Shown: one piece after another, positions 1 through 7,122 of the stretch
Numbering within the stretch: position 1 is the first letter of the stretch
Layout: every line of letters starts with the position of its first letter
DNA from: an uncultured Clostridium sp.
GTDB lineage: Bacteria > Bacillota > Clostridia > Lachnospirales > Lachnospiraceae
DNA length: 23,821 nt
Assembly: GCF_900547735.1 (NCBI RefSeq)
Contig: NZ_URHZ01000079.1
Coordinates: 1-23,821 of the forward strand
Direction: 5' to 3'
Position numbers and translations under genes: made by a program
Notes under the pieces: model-generated
The model's database searches: none
Told to the model about the DNA's origin: nothing
Seen by the model: only the letters and a program-made list of their open reading frames with translations

Positions 1-230
1 TTTTTTCTCCGGATTCCCCCTCACCACAACCATCCACCGGGACTGAAGACTCATACACACCCTCCCACCACCCCGTCCGCCGTCTTACAGAGGCGTCCTC
101 GCATCTCAATTAAATTCCCTTTTTAACAGTGTACCCGCTTTTTCCCATTTTTTTCTTTTTCTGCTTGTATTTCCACAAATTTATTGTTATTCTGGTTATG
201 TTTGGACAGAAATAGAAAGAGGTAACGAAA

Positions 231-1163
231 GTGAAAACAGAAACAACGAATGATATCAATAAATCAAAGACGGCACGAGGAGTTTTCTTCACCCTGGCCG
301 GCGGTACGATGTGGGGGTTTTCCGGTACCTGCGGGCAGTATCTTTTTACTTATAAAAATCTGGACTCCGCCTGGGTTACGGTTACGCGTATGCTGTGTGC
401 GGGAGTCATCCTTCTGGTGCTGGGTTTTATGAGACAGCGCAGGGAAATGGTGCTGATTATGAAGGATAAAAAGGACAGGAGACAGCTTTTTATTTTCTCT
501 ATTTTCGGACTGATGTTCTGCCAGTACAGTTATATGACGGCCATCTCCCATTCCAATGCGGGAACCGCCACGGTTCTCCAGTATTTGGGGCCGGTGCTGA
601 TTATGATTGTGTCCTGTTTTATCGCGAAAAAGCTGCCCAGCGGCAGGGAGGTCTTTGCCATTATCCTGGCTGTGGCCGGAACTTTTCTTCTGGCAACCCA
701 CGGGAATATCCACTCCCTGGTCATTTCAAACCTGGGACTGGCCTGGGGTCTTCTTTCGGCGGTGGCTCTGATGAGCTATACCATGCTGCCGGAAAAGATC
801 ATCGGACGGTGGGGAAGCACCATTGTCACCGGATACGGCATGCTGATAGGAGGCATTTTCCTGTTCTTCGTCACGCGGTACTGGACCGTGCGTGTGACCT
901 TTGATCTGGGCACAATCCTCGGACTGGCGGCTATCGTGCTGATAGGAACTGCGCTTTCTTTCACGCTGTACCTTCAGGGCGTCAGCGATATCGGTTCCGT
1001 CAAAGCCAGCATGCTCGCCTGCATTGAACCCGTCTCCGCAACGGTCATATCGGCGCTGTGGCTCGGAACCGCCTTTACTTTCATGGATTTTCTGGGACTG
1101 GCGGCTATTATCACCACGGTTCTTCTACTGACGCAGAAAAGAGGAAAAGAGAGAGTTTCTTAA
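231..1163 (+). CDS. EamA/DMT-family permease
   Basis: This 310-residue protein is a drug/metabolite-transporter superfamily permease, probably an inner-membrane exporter of a small metabolite; the substrate cannot be read from sequence. About ten hydrophobic segments are visible in two halves, each an EamA repeat. The first begins near residue 18 with a G-rich 'GGTMWGFSGT' segment. The second starts near residue 165 and includes the typical 'EPVSATVISALWLG' stretch near residue 265. Length is normal for the family. The start is a GTG with an AGAGG ribosome site eight bases upstream. A weak candidate promoter (TTGTAT, 17-base spacer, TATTCT) lies at about 161-189. It is the only plus-strand gene and converges on the flavodoxin gene, with a shared bidirectional terminator between them. 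Confidence 0.9.
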   Translation: MKTETTNDINKSKTARGVFFTLAGGTMWGFSGTCGQYLFTYKNLDSAWVTVTRMLCAGVILLVLGFMRQRREMVLIMKDKKDRRQLFIFSIFGLMFCQYSYMTAISHSNAGTATVLQYLGPVLIMIVSCFIAKKLPSGREVFAIILAVAGTFLLATHGNIHSLVISNLGLAWGLLSAVALMSYTMLPEKIIGRWGSTIVTGYGMLIGGIFLFFVTRYWTVRVTFDLGTILGLAAIVLIGTALSFTLYLQGVSDIGSVKASMLACIEPVSATVISALWLGTAFTFMDFLGLAAIITTVLLLTQKRGKERVS

Positions 1164-1207
1164 AGTGAAACTACCGAGTTTTCCAGCGCGAAACAGCATT
1201 TTAAAAA

Positions 1208-1240
1208 CAACGAAAAGCATGCTTCACGAGCTTTTCATTG
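1208..1240. repeat. 33-bp interspersed palindrome, copy 1
   Basis: An imperfect palindrome begins CAACGAAAAG and ends CTTTTCATTG. Near-identical copies lie at 4392-4424 and, inverted, at 20030-20062. It sits between the EamA stop and the bidirectional terminator and is followed by the same CC(A/G)CTCAACA flank seen after copy 2. Confidence 0.75.
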
Positions 1241-1249
1241 CCACTCAAC

Positions 1250-1298
1250 AAAAAGCCCGGATGCACAGGCACTAAAACCTGTATATCCGGGTTTTCTT
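1250..1298. terminator. Bidirectional rho-independent terminator
   Basis: A stem of about 15 bp with one mismatch joins 1255-1269 (starting GCCCGGAT) to 1278-1292 (ending ATCCGGGT) around an 8-base loop. On plus it is followed by TTTTCTT, and on minus by TTTTT. It closes both the EamA gene and the convergent flavodoxin gene. Confidence 0.88.
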
Positions 1299-1341
1299 AA
1301 TATTCAATGTTTAATGTTCACTGCTTTATATTCCTGCCGGA

Positions 1342-2166
1342 CTATACGAATGTCTCCGCTTCTGCTCTGCGTGTATAGTTCTGTTCCAGCATCGCCACAT
1401 GGGAAAGGAATGCAGGGTCGTCAAAATATTTGGCGCCCGTAGGACATTTCTTTACACAGGCCTGGCATTTGATGCAGATTCCGGGAACTTCCTTCGGGTC
1501 CTCTTTGCTGATGGAACCTACCGGACAGGCATCGACACAGATTCCGCAGCCGTCGCAGGCCTCTGTTTTTGTCTTTGGTTTGGCTTTCAGGAAGACAGCC
1601 GGTTTTCCGTCTGTTCCAAGCGGTGTATAGTACGGTCCAACCGGGTCGTCGCCGCGGACTGCGATTGGCTCCGGGATTGACTCCATCTTCTCTACCTTAT
1701 CCGCTACCTGCTCTGCAAACCGGGCCATGATTTCCTGATCCTTCTCATCCGGACGTCCTGGAGCTATTTTGTCTGAGAACACATGGCTTACGGCGAATCC
1801 GGCTCCGGCAACCGTATGGAAGCCGTTATTCTCGAGTTCGTTGCGCAGCTCAATCAGTCCGTTGTCAAAATTTCTGTTTCCGAAGGTAACGACGGGAACG
1901 GCCAGCGCCCCCTCACCCTTAAAGTGATTCTGTACGATTGGAAGCATCTTGTTCGGAACTCTTCCCGCATAGACAGGCGTGCCGAATACGACAAGGTCTG
2001 ACGGTGAATAGGTCTGCTCTTCCGTTCTGCTCCCCGGTAATGTAAAGTCGTAAGTTTCCATGGGAACTCCGAGCTTTCCGGCGATTTTTTCCGCAATGGC
2101 GGTTACTACACTCTCCGTATTTCCTGTGGCACTGTAAAATACCGCTTTAACACATGAAATTTTCAT
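1342..2166 (-). CDS. Flavodoxin / 2[4Fe-4S] ferredoxin fusion (EFR1-type)
   Basis: This 274-residue protein is predicted to be a soluble electron-transfer protein combining an FMN-binding flavodoxin domain (residues about 1-165) with a bacterial-type ferredoxin domain (about 200-255). The flavodoxin phosphate loop is visible near the N-terminus as 'YSATGNTES'. The ferredoxin part has two complete CxxCxxCxxxCP motifs, CDGCGICVDACP and CIKCQACVKKCP, enough for two [4Fe-4S] clusters. The open frame extends upstream to a GTG at 2274, but the ATG at 2166 has a GGAGG site ten bases before it and gives the canonical flavodoxin start MKISCVKAVFYS, so I chose it. It has its own promoter at 2292-2320. 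The electron partner is unknown; the MFS and MarR neighbours suggest a stress or detoxification context (inference). Confidence 0.9.
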   Translation of the reverse strand: MKISCVKAVFYSATGNTESVVTAIAEKIAGKLGVPMETYDFTLPGSRTEEQTYSPSDLVVFGTPVYAGRVPNKMLPIVQNHFKGEGALAVPVVTFGNRNFDNGLIELRNELENNGFHTVAGAGFAVSHVFSDKIAPGRPDEKDQEIMARFAEQVADKVEKMESIPEPIAVRGDDPVGPYYTPLGTDGKPAVFLKAKPKTKTEACDGCGICVDACPVGSISKEDPKEVPGICIKCQACVKKCPTGAKYFDDPAFLSHVAMLEQNYTRRAEAETFV

Positions 2167-2291
2167 TGGTTTATTTCCTCCCTGGTTTTTCTCATTCACA
2201 GCTATGTAACGGTAGCCTGCACACAGGCTGCCGTCCTCCATTAAATCTTTCCTGTAACTATTCAATACTTCCACAGTTGCGCTTATCTTTC

Positions 2292-2320
2292 ATTATAGCA
2301 GTTCTACAGAGTTTGTTCAA
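2292..2320 (-). promoter_or_regulatory. Sigma-A promoter of the flavodoxin/ferredoxin gene
   Basis: On the minus strand TTGAAC (2315-2320), a 17-base spacer and a perfect TATAAT (2292-2297) are present. The -35 overlaps the stop codon of the upstream MFS gene. An inverted repeat GTTTG-AA-CAAAC (2311-2322) covers the -35 and could be an operator. Confidence 0.8.
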
Positions 2321-3630
2321 ACACTAATTGAAACGCCGTTTTCCGTCTTCCTGGTCCCCTCTTCGCCCTCATTCTCCTCCCCTGTTTGATAAAAAATCCG
2401 CCGCGTCAAGACGGCAATTCCCAGCATGACAAACGCCGCGCCGTAAAACGGAATATAAGCGTGTCCTCCCGCCAGATTGAAAACAATTCCATACATAAAC
2501 TGTCCCAGGGGGTTGGTGCACATGCAGACACACATAACGCACGAAATGACTTTTCCCGTCAAATCAAGGGGCGTCAGAATCTGCAGACAGGTCATAAGGA
2601 GCAGTTGGAACAGTGTTGACAGCACCAGCAGAAGACTGCACCCAATCAGAAGGACTATGTAGATTTCCATCGGCTTTTTCAGGAACTGAAGGGCAATTCC
2701 GCCCCAAAGGATGGAAAGAGCGCAGCCGGATAAAATAAACGGACTGGCTTTCAGTTTAATTTTCCTTGAAAACACTCCGGCAAGCAGGCCTCCGAACACG
2801 CTGCCCGAGGCAATGATTCCCTGTGCATATCCGTACAGGCGGTTCGCCGTATCTGGGGCAAATCCCAGCCGCTGCGTAATTACAACCGGTATTCCGATTA
2901 AGATCAGGGAAGTCAGAAATAAGTTGATGGAGGCGTAGATTAAAGACATTTTCCAGAGAACCGGTTTTACCCTGAAAATGAAATGAAAACTCTCCTTCAG
3001 ATCCTGAAAACCGGTAACGAACAGATTGCCTTCCGTCTGCTTTCTTTCATACGGGATATGGATAAACAGCTCCATCACAGCCGATGCAAAGAAACAGCCG
3101 GCGCTTACATAGAGAATCGGAACCAACCCGAACAGGGAGTAGAGGACTCCGCCAATCACCGGCCCCGTCATGCCTGCCAGCGAATTTATCAAGTCCACCA
3201 CCGAATTCCCCTGCATCATATGCTCCGTGTCCACCAGGGCGGGAACACTGGCCTTAACAGCCGGCTGGTAGGCTCCCTGGATGCCGTAGAGGATAATCAT
3301 CGTGGCCGCCATAAGGGGCACAATATCAATCCGGCCCGACAGTAAATAGAACAGAACAATCAGCGCCGCCGTGCTGAAATCCAGTATCACCATGATGTTC
3401 CGCTTATTCACACGGTCTGCGATAACGCCGCCGACCGGAAACAGGAGGAGCATGGGGATGGAGGAACAGGCCAGAATTGTACCGAATAAAACAGATGAAC
3501 CCGTTTTATTCAGCAGGTAGAGCGGCAGTGCATACCTCAAAATCTGATTGCCGAATAAAGATACGATCTGGCCTATGGCAATCAGGATAAAATCTTTTGT
3601 AAATATTGAATTTGAATTTCTTGAACTCAT
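2317..3630 (-). CDS. MFS transporter (MFS_3-like, about 12 TM)
   Basis: This 437-residue major facilitator superfamily permease is predicted to have twelve transmembrane segments in the cytoplasmic membrane and to act as a proton-coupled exporter. The conserved motif-A region between TM2 and TM3 is visible as 'GGVIADRVNKRNIMVI' near residue 67. The overall pattern resembles the macrolide/multidrug efflux-like MFS subgroup, but the substrate is not deducible. The ATG at 3630 has an AAAGGA ribosome site. The C-terminal tail is rich in E, G and T. Its promoter (3681-3709) lies directly after the terminator of the divergently named but co-oriented marR gene, so it is transcribed separately and may be under MarR control. 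Confidence 0.9.
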   Translation of the reverse strand: MSSRNSNSIFTKDFILIAIGQIVSLFGNQILRYALPLYLLNKTGSSVLFGTILACSSIPMLLLFPVGGVIADRVNKRNIMVILDFSTAALIVLFYLLSGRIDIVPLMAATMIILYGIQGAYQPAVKASVPALVDTEHMMQGNSVVDLINSLAGMTGPVIGGVLYSLFGLVPILYVSAGCFFASAVMELFIHIPYERKQTEGNLFVTGFQDLKESFHFIFRVKPVLWKMSLIYASINLFLTSLILIGIPVVITQRLGFAPDTANRLYGYAQGIIASGSVFGGLLAGVFSRKIKLKASPFILSGCALSILWGGIALQFLKKPMEIYIVLLIGCSLLLVLSTLFQLLLMTCLQILTPLDLTGKVISCVMCVCMCTNPLGQFMYGIVFNLAGGHAYIPFYGAAFVMLGIAVLTRRIFYQTGEENEGEEGTRKTENGVSISV

Positions 3631-3680
3631 ATGTACATCATTCCTTTCCGAATAAATATTGATTCCTTGGAAACATATTT

Positions 3681-3709
3681 ATCCTATCACCTTTTTGTTT
3701 CCTTGTCAA
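3681..3709 (-). promoter_or_regulatory. Sigma-A promoter of the MFS gene
   Basis: A consensus TTGACA (3704-3709), a 17-base spacer and TAGGAT (3681-3686) are present. The spacer contains GAAACAAA at the same offset from the -35 as in the marR promoter. A 7-bp inverted repeat GGAAACA/TGTTTCC (3696-3702 and 3669-3675) brackets the -10. Confidence 0.8.
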
Positions 3710-3746
3710 CAAAAAAGCAGCCAAATCTCGAAAGATTCCGGCTGCT
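3710..3746 (-). terminator. Rho-independent terminator after marR
   Basis: On minus, AGCAGCC pairs with GGCTGCT, an inner AATCT-TTCG-AGATT stem caps it with a stable tetraloop, and a run of T follows. It ends one base before the MFS -35 element and so insulates the two transcripts. Confidence 0.88.
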
Positions 3747-3821
3747 TACGGTTTTCTGGTAATGACGTCCTGTACAACGGTGTGCTTCTCTTTGCAGGCG
3801 GCGTTGGCCTGCCCTTTATCA

Positions 3822-4307
3822 TTATGATTCACTTTTTATGGTCCTGATGTCAATTCCCTGCTTCTCCATCTCTTTGTCCAGATGACGGTTGTAATTGTGC
3901 ACGAAACGGATCATGCGGTCTAAATCCTCTTCTGTCACCTGCTCAAATACCTCTTTATCACGTTCCTGAAATTCCCTGTGCAGTTTTTTATGAATCTTAT
4001 ATACATCCTGTCCCCTGCCGGTGAGTCTGAAATAAATCTCTTTTTTATTGTCCGGCCTCTGATAGCTCTCAATAATTCCTTTTTTGATAAGCTTCTGCGT
4101 CATCTTGCTCATCGCTCCCCTGGTCATATAGAAGGCCTCAGCCAGTCTGGTCACATTGGACTCCTCATTGCTTCCAATGTATTCAATGCAGTGCACCTCT
4201 GAAGCTTTGTAGTCCTTAAGCTGTTCCTCCATCCTGATCTTATCAAGCCAGGTCTTCTTTTTTAATATGTCACGGAACCCTCCCATAACCTGATCTTCTT
4301 TATTCAT
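3822..4307 (-). CDS. MarR-family transcriptional regulator
   Basis: This 161-residue winged-helix regulator matches the MarR family in length and layout. There is an N-terminal dimerisation helix, then the helix-turn-helix at about residues 50-80 ('NVTRLAEAFYMTRGAMSKM', 'LIKKGIIESY'), a wing with 'RPDNKKEIYFRLTGRG', and long C-terminal helices. The ATG at 4307 follows GGGAGGACAGGTT, a good ribosome site; the longer frame would begin at a GTG (4331) with none. MarR proteins usually repress their own promoter and a neighbouring transporter until a ligand is bound. An 18-bp inverted repeat exactly between its own -35 and -10 supports autoregulation. The target is probably the downstream MFS gene and possibly the flavodoxin gene (inference). 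Confidence 0.92.
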   Translation of the reverse strand: MNKEDQVMGGFRDILKKKTWLDKIRMEEQLKDYKASEVHCIEYIGSNEESNVTRLAEAFYMTRGAMSKMTQKLIKKGIIESYQRPDNKKEIYFRLTGRGQDVYKIHKKLHREFQERDKEVFEQVTEEDLDRMIRFVHNYNRHLDKEMEKQGIDIRTIKSES

Positions 4308-4340
4308 AACCTGTCCTCCCGCTGCTTGCACATTTATATC

Positions 4341-4369
4341 ATTATATTAGAACTTTGTTTCTAATGCAA
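4341..4369 (-). promoter_or_regulatory. marR promoter
   Basis: TTGCAT (4364-4369), a 17-base spacer and a perfect TATAAT (4341-4346) are present on the minus strand, about 30 bases upstream of the chosen marR ATG. Confidence 0.8.
4347..4364. promoter_or_regulatory. Putative MarR operator
   Basis: The inverted repeat TTAGAAACAAAGTTCTAA has six-base perfect arms. It fills the marR promoter spacer, so a bound dimer would block RNA polymerase. This is the classic size and placement for MarR autoregulation. Binding is inferred. Confidence 0.65.
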
Positions 4370-4391
4370 CAATAAATCGGGCTGCTGCAAG

Positions 4392-4424
4392 CAACGAAAA
4401 GCACGCTTCGCGAACTTTTCATTG
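4392..4424. repeat. 33-bp interspersed palindrome, copy 2
   Basis: This is the same palindrome as copy 1 with only a few changes, here with the arms CAACGAAAAGCACGC and GCGAACTTTTCATTG around TTC. Read on minus, mismatches become G-U pairs (14 of 15 positions pair). It lies between the fibre-operon terminator and the marR promoter. Confidence 0.75.
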
Positions 4425-4435
4425 CCGCTCAACAG

Positions 4436-4480
4436 AAAAAACGAGCCTCCCGGACTGATCATCCGGAAGCTCGTTTTCGT
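4436..4480 (-). terminator. Terminator of the fibre operon
   Basis: ACGAGC pairs with GCTCGT and, inside a small bulge, CCGGA pairs with TCCGG. The minus-strand product ends in TTTTTT; a shorter T run on plus makes it potentially bidirectional. It lies 25 bases past the sortase stop. Confidence 0.85.
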
Positions 4481-4505
4481 CTGATTACGCTGTATGAGCT
4501 TCTGT

Positions 4506-5423
4506 TTATTCATCATGCTCTTCTGCTTGCAGTGCATGTTCTTCTGCTTGTACTGCAGAATCTTCCGTTTGCTCCGCATGCTCTTCTATTTGTGCCGCAT
4601 GCACTACCAGCCTGTGGCTGTAGCCTTTTCCCGTACAGGTCGCAAGCATCAGCGTATGGCCCGATTTCTCAGGAGCCACATCCGTCTTGTAGAGGGAACG
4701 GGAGGCAGCTGTGCTCAAGAATGCATTTCTGTCGTCTTTCCCTGTGAAAAGCGTGGGAAAATTTTCACCGCTTGCAGATTCCTCATAACAGGAGTAAATT
4801 TCAAATCTTACACGGCCGTCGGGAAAATATAAATCCACATAAGGGCGGCTGTTGCGGTAGGACTGGGATTTAAACTGCCTGAGCCCGGCAAACATGGAGC
4901 CGTTGCGCATATTATGGCCGAACAGGATTGTGTTGGAATCCGTCAGATCCGCCTTGTTCCTGTAATCCATAAAAACTGCCCCGGAACTGCTTTTCTGTCC
5001 GTTAATGCCGTGGCTGATATAAAAATCGTTGTCCCCAGTTTTTGCGACGGGATAGCTGATTCCCGTTCCGGGGATATCCAGCCAGGCTATGATATCCGGA
5101 TTTTTCTTTTTCAGGTAGTCGAAATCAATGGACAGCATCCTGTTAAGGTCTACCGCCTGAGCCGAAACGCCGCCGTCACTTTCGTTTCCCTGCTGTGCAT
5201 TTACACCCGCATTGACAGAACCGGCGTTCTGGCCGGAACCCCCGCTGTCTGCGAGGGCTTCGTCTAAAACGCCGGGGATGACCTTTACCGCTTCATATGC
5301 TATTTTATCATATTCCCCTTCTGCTTTCCGGTAACCGTATATTGTCTTTACCAGAAATCCCGATGAGAAGAGGAATATTACCAAAACCGTGATAAATAAA
5401 AGCTTCCAGGTTTTCTTTTTCAT
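4506..5423 (-). CDS. srtB: Class B sortase with heptad-repeat tail
   Basis: This 305-residue membrane-anchored transpeptidase has an N-terminal signal anchor (residues about 7-27) and a flexible S/G/N/A linker (55-92). The sortase fold follows from about residue 98. Class B hallmarks are 'NPDIIAWLDIPGTGISYPV' and 'SSGAVFMDYRN'. The catalytic triad is visible as His170 (LFGHN), Cys263 (LATCTG) and Arg271 (SHRLVV). No class C lid motif (DPW/DPF) is apparent. It should cleave a sorting signal and join the protein to peptidoglycan, and the adjacent LPKTG subunit is the obvious substrate. Oddly, 31 residues follow the catalytic Arg region as four heptads of the form HAxQxEE, very acidic and possibly coiled coil. 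It starts 12 bases after the preceding stop, with an AAGGAAA site, and is last in the operon. Class is confident; the exact substrate is inferred. Confidence 0.93.
   Translation of the reverse strand: MKKKTWKLLFITVLVIFLFSSGFLVKTIYGYRKAEGEYDKIAYEAVKVIPGVLDEALADSGGSGQNAGSVNAGVNAQQGNESDGGVSAQAVDLNRMLSIDFDYLKKKNPDIIAWLDIPGTGISYPVAKTGDNDFYISHGINGQKSSSGAVFMDYRNKADLTDSNTILFGHNMRNGSMFAGLRQFKSQSYRNSRPYVDLYFPDGRVRFEIYSCYEESASGENFPTLFTGKDDRNAFLSTAASRSLYKTDVAPEKSGHTLMLATCTGKGYSHRLVVHAAQIEEHAEQTEDSAVQAEEHALQAEEHDE
4518..4601 (-). repeat. Four-unit 21-bp coding repeat in the sortase tail
   Basis: Codons 275-302 of the sortase form four 7-residue units: HAAQIEE, HAEQTED, SAVQAEE and HALQAEE. The DNA repeats imperfectly with a 21-bp period and stays in frame. 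Confidence 0.75.
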
Positions 5424-5435
5424 TATTCCGTTTCC

Positions 5436-7043
5436 TTAATTTTCAGAGTCGTCTTTTCTGCGAATCTTCATTCCCAGATAGAGAAGGATAATGCCGCTTC
5501 CGAATACCGTCATGATAATCGGCAGGATTGGTGTATTGTCGCCCGTCTTTGGAAGCATTCCGAGTGGTACCGGACTGTCTTCAATGATTGTGGCGTCTGC
5601 CATCGGAACTTCCGAATCCGCAATGTTGACCGTTCTTCCGCGGTCGTGGTCTCTTCCACCACCGCCTCCTCCGCCACCGCCTCCTCCGCCGGAGCCGACT
5701 TCCGTGGCCATGAACTTCCAGTCAATTTTGGAGAGGACGCCTGCAATGGCCTCCGTCCTTCCATCTCCTATCTTCAGTGTCGGGTCGAGCTGCAGTTCCA
5801 CCTCGATGGTCCCCGTCTTCCGGCTTGTATAGCGGCCCAGAGGAACCACGCGCTGGATACCCTCTTCCGATACAAGGGAAGCTCCCGTAGCTTTTCCGTC
5901 ATAAAGAAGTGTTCCATCATAAGTAACCTTCATCGTGATCAGGTCCAGAATTTCATTCTTTACCTCATCCTGTGTTCTCGGGATGACCTGCATATAAAGG
6001 TCGTAATCTTTGCCCGAAGCATTCTCAATATTCAGCTTATCCTTGTAAATTCCGCCGGGAACCATATCGGTAAAGCTCATGAACCAGTTGCCTTCCTCGG
6101 CTCCGCTGTCCGTGCGGTACGGTGTATAGACCAGCTTGCCTCCGGATGACTCAAATTTAAGCGTTTTCACAGTAGACGATGTAAAGATACCGCTGTCGGC
6201 AACTTTGTCGGCCAAAAATGCAAGTGTGTCGCCGTCCTGCCCAAATACCTCCGCTACTGCGGCTTTCGTCGCCTGTACAGTGGTTCCCTTGATCTCCATC
6301 GTATACTTCGCGGAGTCATAGCCATACTCGGAATTCACCTTGTCAACGGTCACTTTTTTCACCGAACCGTCATCCTGTTTTACATGGTAAGTAGTTTTGC
6401 CTGTGATTGTACGCGCCAGTTCATCATTGAGGGTCACGCTGTTTAAAAATGCCGGAGATTCACTGCCTGGTTCAATGATTCCCACGTAATAAAGTGTATA
6501 ACCGTTGTCTTTGTCAGGTTCCTCATTCATCAGAAGCCATTTTCCCTTTGCTTCCGCCACTGTATTGACAGCGGTCAGGCCGAGGCTCAACGAGGCATTG
6601 TCCGTTTTACCGGATGCCAGGAGTACCACCGTATCCCTGTTGAAATTCGGTATTGCGGCGTATTCCATCCCTGCTCCCGTCTCAAAGGTCAGAGGAAAAG
6701 CTTCTCCTGCCAGAGGCGCTACCGGCTCTTCCACAATGTTCCCCTGAGCGTCCACCGATGTTGCATAAACGTTTTCTCTTCGGATCCACTGCTGGGTAAT
6801 AACTGCCTTTGCCATGACCGGTACGGTTCCCTTATTGCTGATCCAGACTTTTTTCTCCTGTTCTTTTCCCGGCTGCCAGTCGGAAGGAGCATCAAAAGCC
6901 TCATCGAGGGAAGTATTGTATTTTCCAGGCATGAACTCATTACCGGTCTGAATCTCCTGGGTCCAGGCCGCCCAGGTGCCGCCGATGAGCATCAGAGATG
7001 CCAGGGCTGCCAGCCCTAATAGTTTGCGTCTGCCTTTCCTCAT
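5436..7043 (-). CDS. LPKTG-anchored TasA/BsaA-like subunit (probable fibre base)
   Basis: This 535-residue surface protein has a SipW-type signal peptide ('LGLAALASLMLIGGTWAAW', residues 8-26) and the family's mature N-terminus with NEFMPGKYNTS and WQPG. The first beta domain ends near residue 260 in the shared motif YGYDSAKYTM...VQATKAAV. A second, different beta domain (about 290-448) contains 'MVPGGIYKDKLNIENASGKD' and 'KIDWKF'. Then come twelve consecutive glycines (452-463), an R/D-rich patch, LPKTG (497-501), a hydrophobic segment and a positive tail, together a complete sorting signal. It is the only protein of the cluster with one, so it probably anchors the assembly to the wall through the neighbouring sortase. 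The ATG has an AGGAGA site. Function as the base is inference; family membership and anchoring are well supported. Confidence 0.9.
   Translation of the reverse strand: MRKGRRKLLGLAALASLMLIGGTWAAWTQEIQTGNEFMPGKYNTSLDEAFDAPSDWQPGKEQEKKVWISNKGTVPVMAKAVITQQWIRRENVYATSVDAQGNIVEEPVAPLAGEAFPLTFETGAGMEYAAIPNFNRDTVVLLASGKTDNASLSLGLTAVNTVAEAKGKWLLMNEEPDKDNGYTLYYVGIIEPGSESPAFLNSVTLNDELARTITGKTTYHVKQDDGSVKKVTVDKVNSEYGYDSAKYTMEIKGTTVQATKAAVAEVFGQDGDTLAFLADKVADSGIFTSSTVKTLKFESSGGKLVYTPYRTDSGAEEGNWFMSFTDMVPGGIYKDKLNIENASGKDYDLYMQVIPRTQDEVKNEILDLITMKVTYDGTLLYDGKATGASLVSEEGIQRVVPLGRYTSRKTGTIEVELQLDPTLKIGDGRTEAIAGVLSKIDWKFMATEVGSGGGGGGGGGGGGRDHDRGRTVNIADSEVPMADATIIEDSPVPLGMLPKTGDNTPILPIIMTVFGSGIILLYLGMKIRRKDDSEN
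5655..5690 (-). repeat. Poly-glycine tract built from 15-bp direct repeats
   Basis: Twelve GGN codons lie just before the sorting signal. The unit GGCGGAGGAGGCGGT occurs twice in tandem and a partial unit follows. Gain or loss of units would keep the frame and change hinge length. Confidence 0.8.
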
Positions 7044-7122
7044 ATCACTATCTCCTGTCTGTTATGATACAGCCCCCTCACGGGGCAGCTATCTAAACTG
7101 CTGATGGTCTGTTGATTCACTC

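Noticed and set aside
1..110. Possible gene fragment at the left window edge
   Set aside because: No open frame with a start or ribosome site is visible; the sequence is pyrimidine-rich intergenic DNA. The last ~140 bases of the window likewise show no supportable gene.
264..713. 149-codon antisense frame within the EamA gene
   Set aside because: The plus frame has clear transmembrane segments, a GTG start with a good ribosome site and full family length; the antisense frame has none of these.
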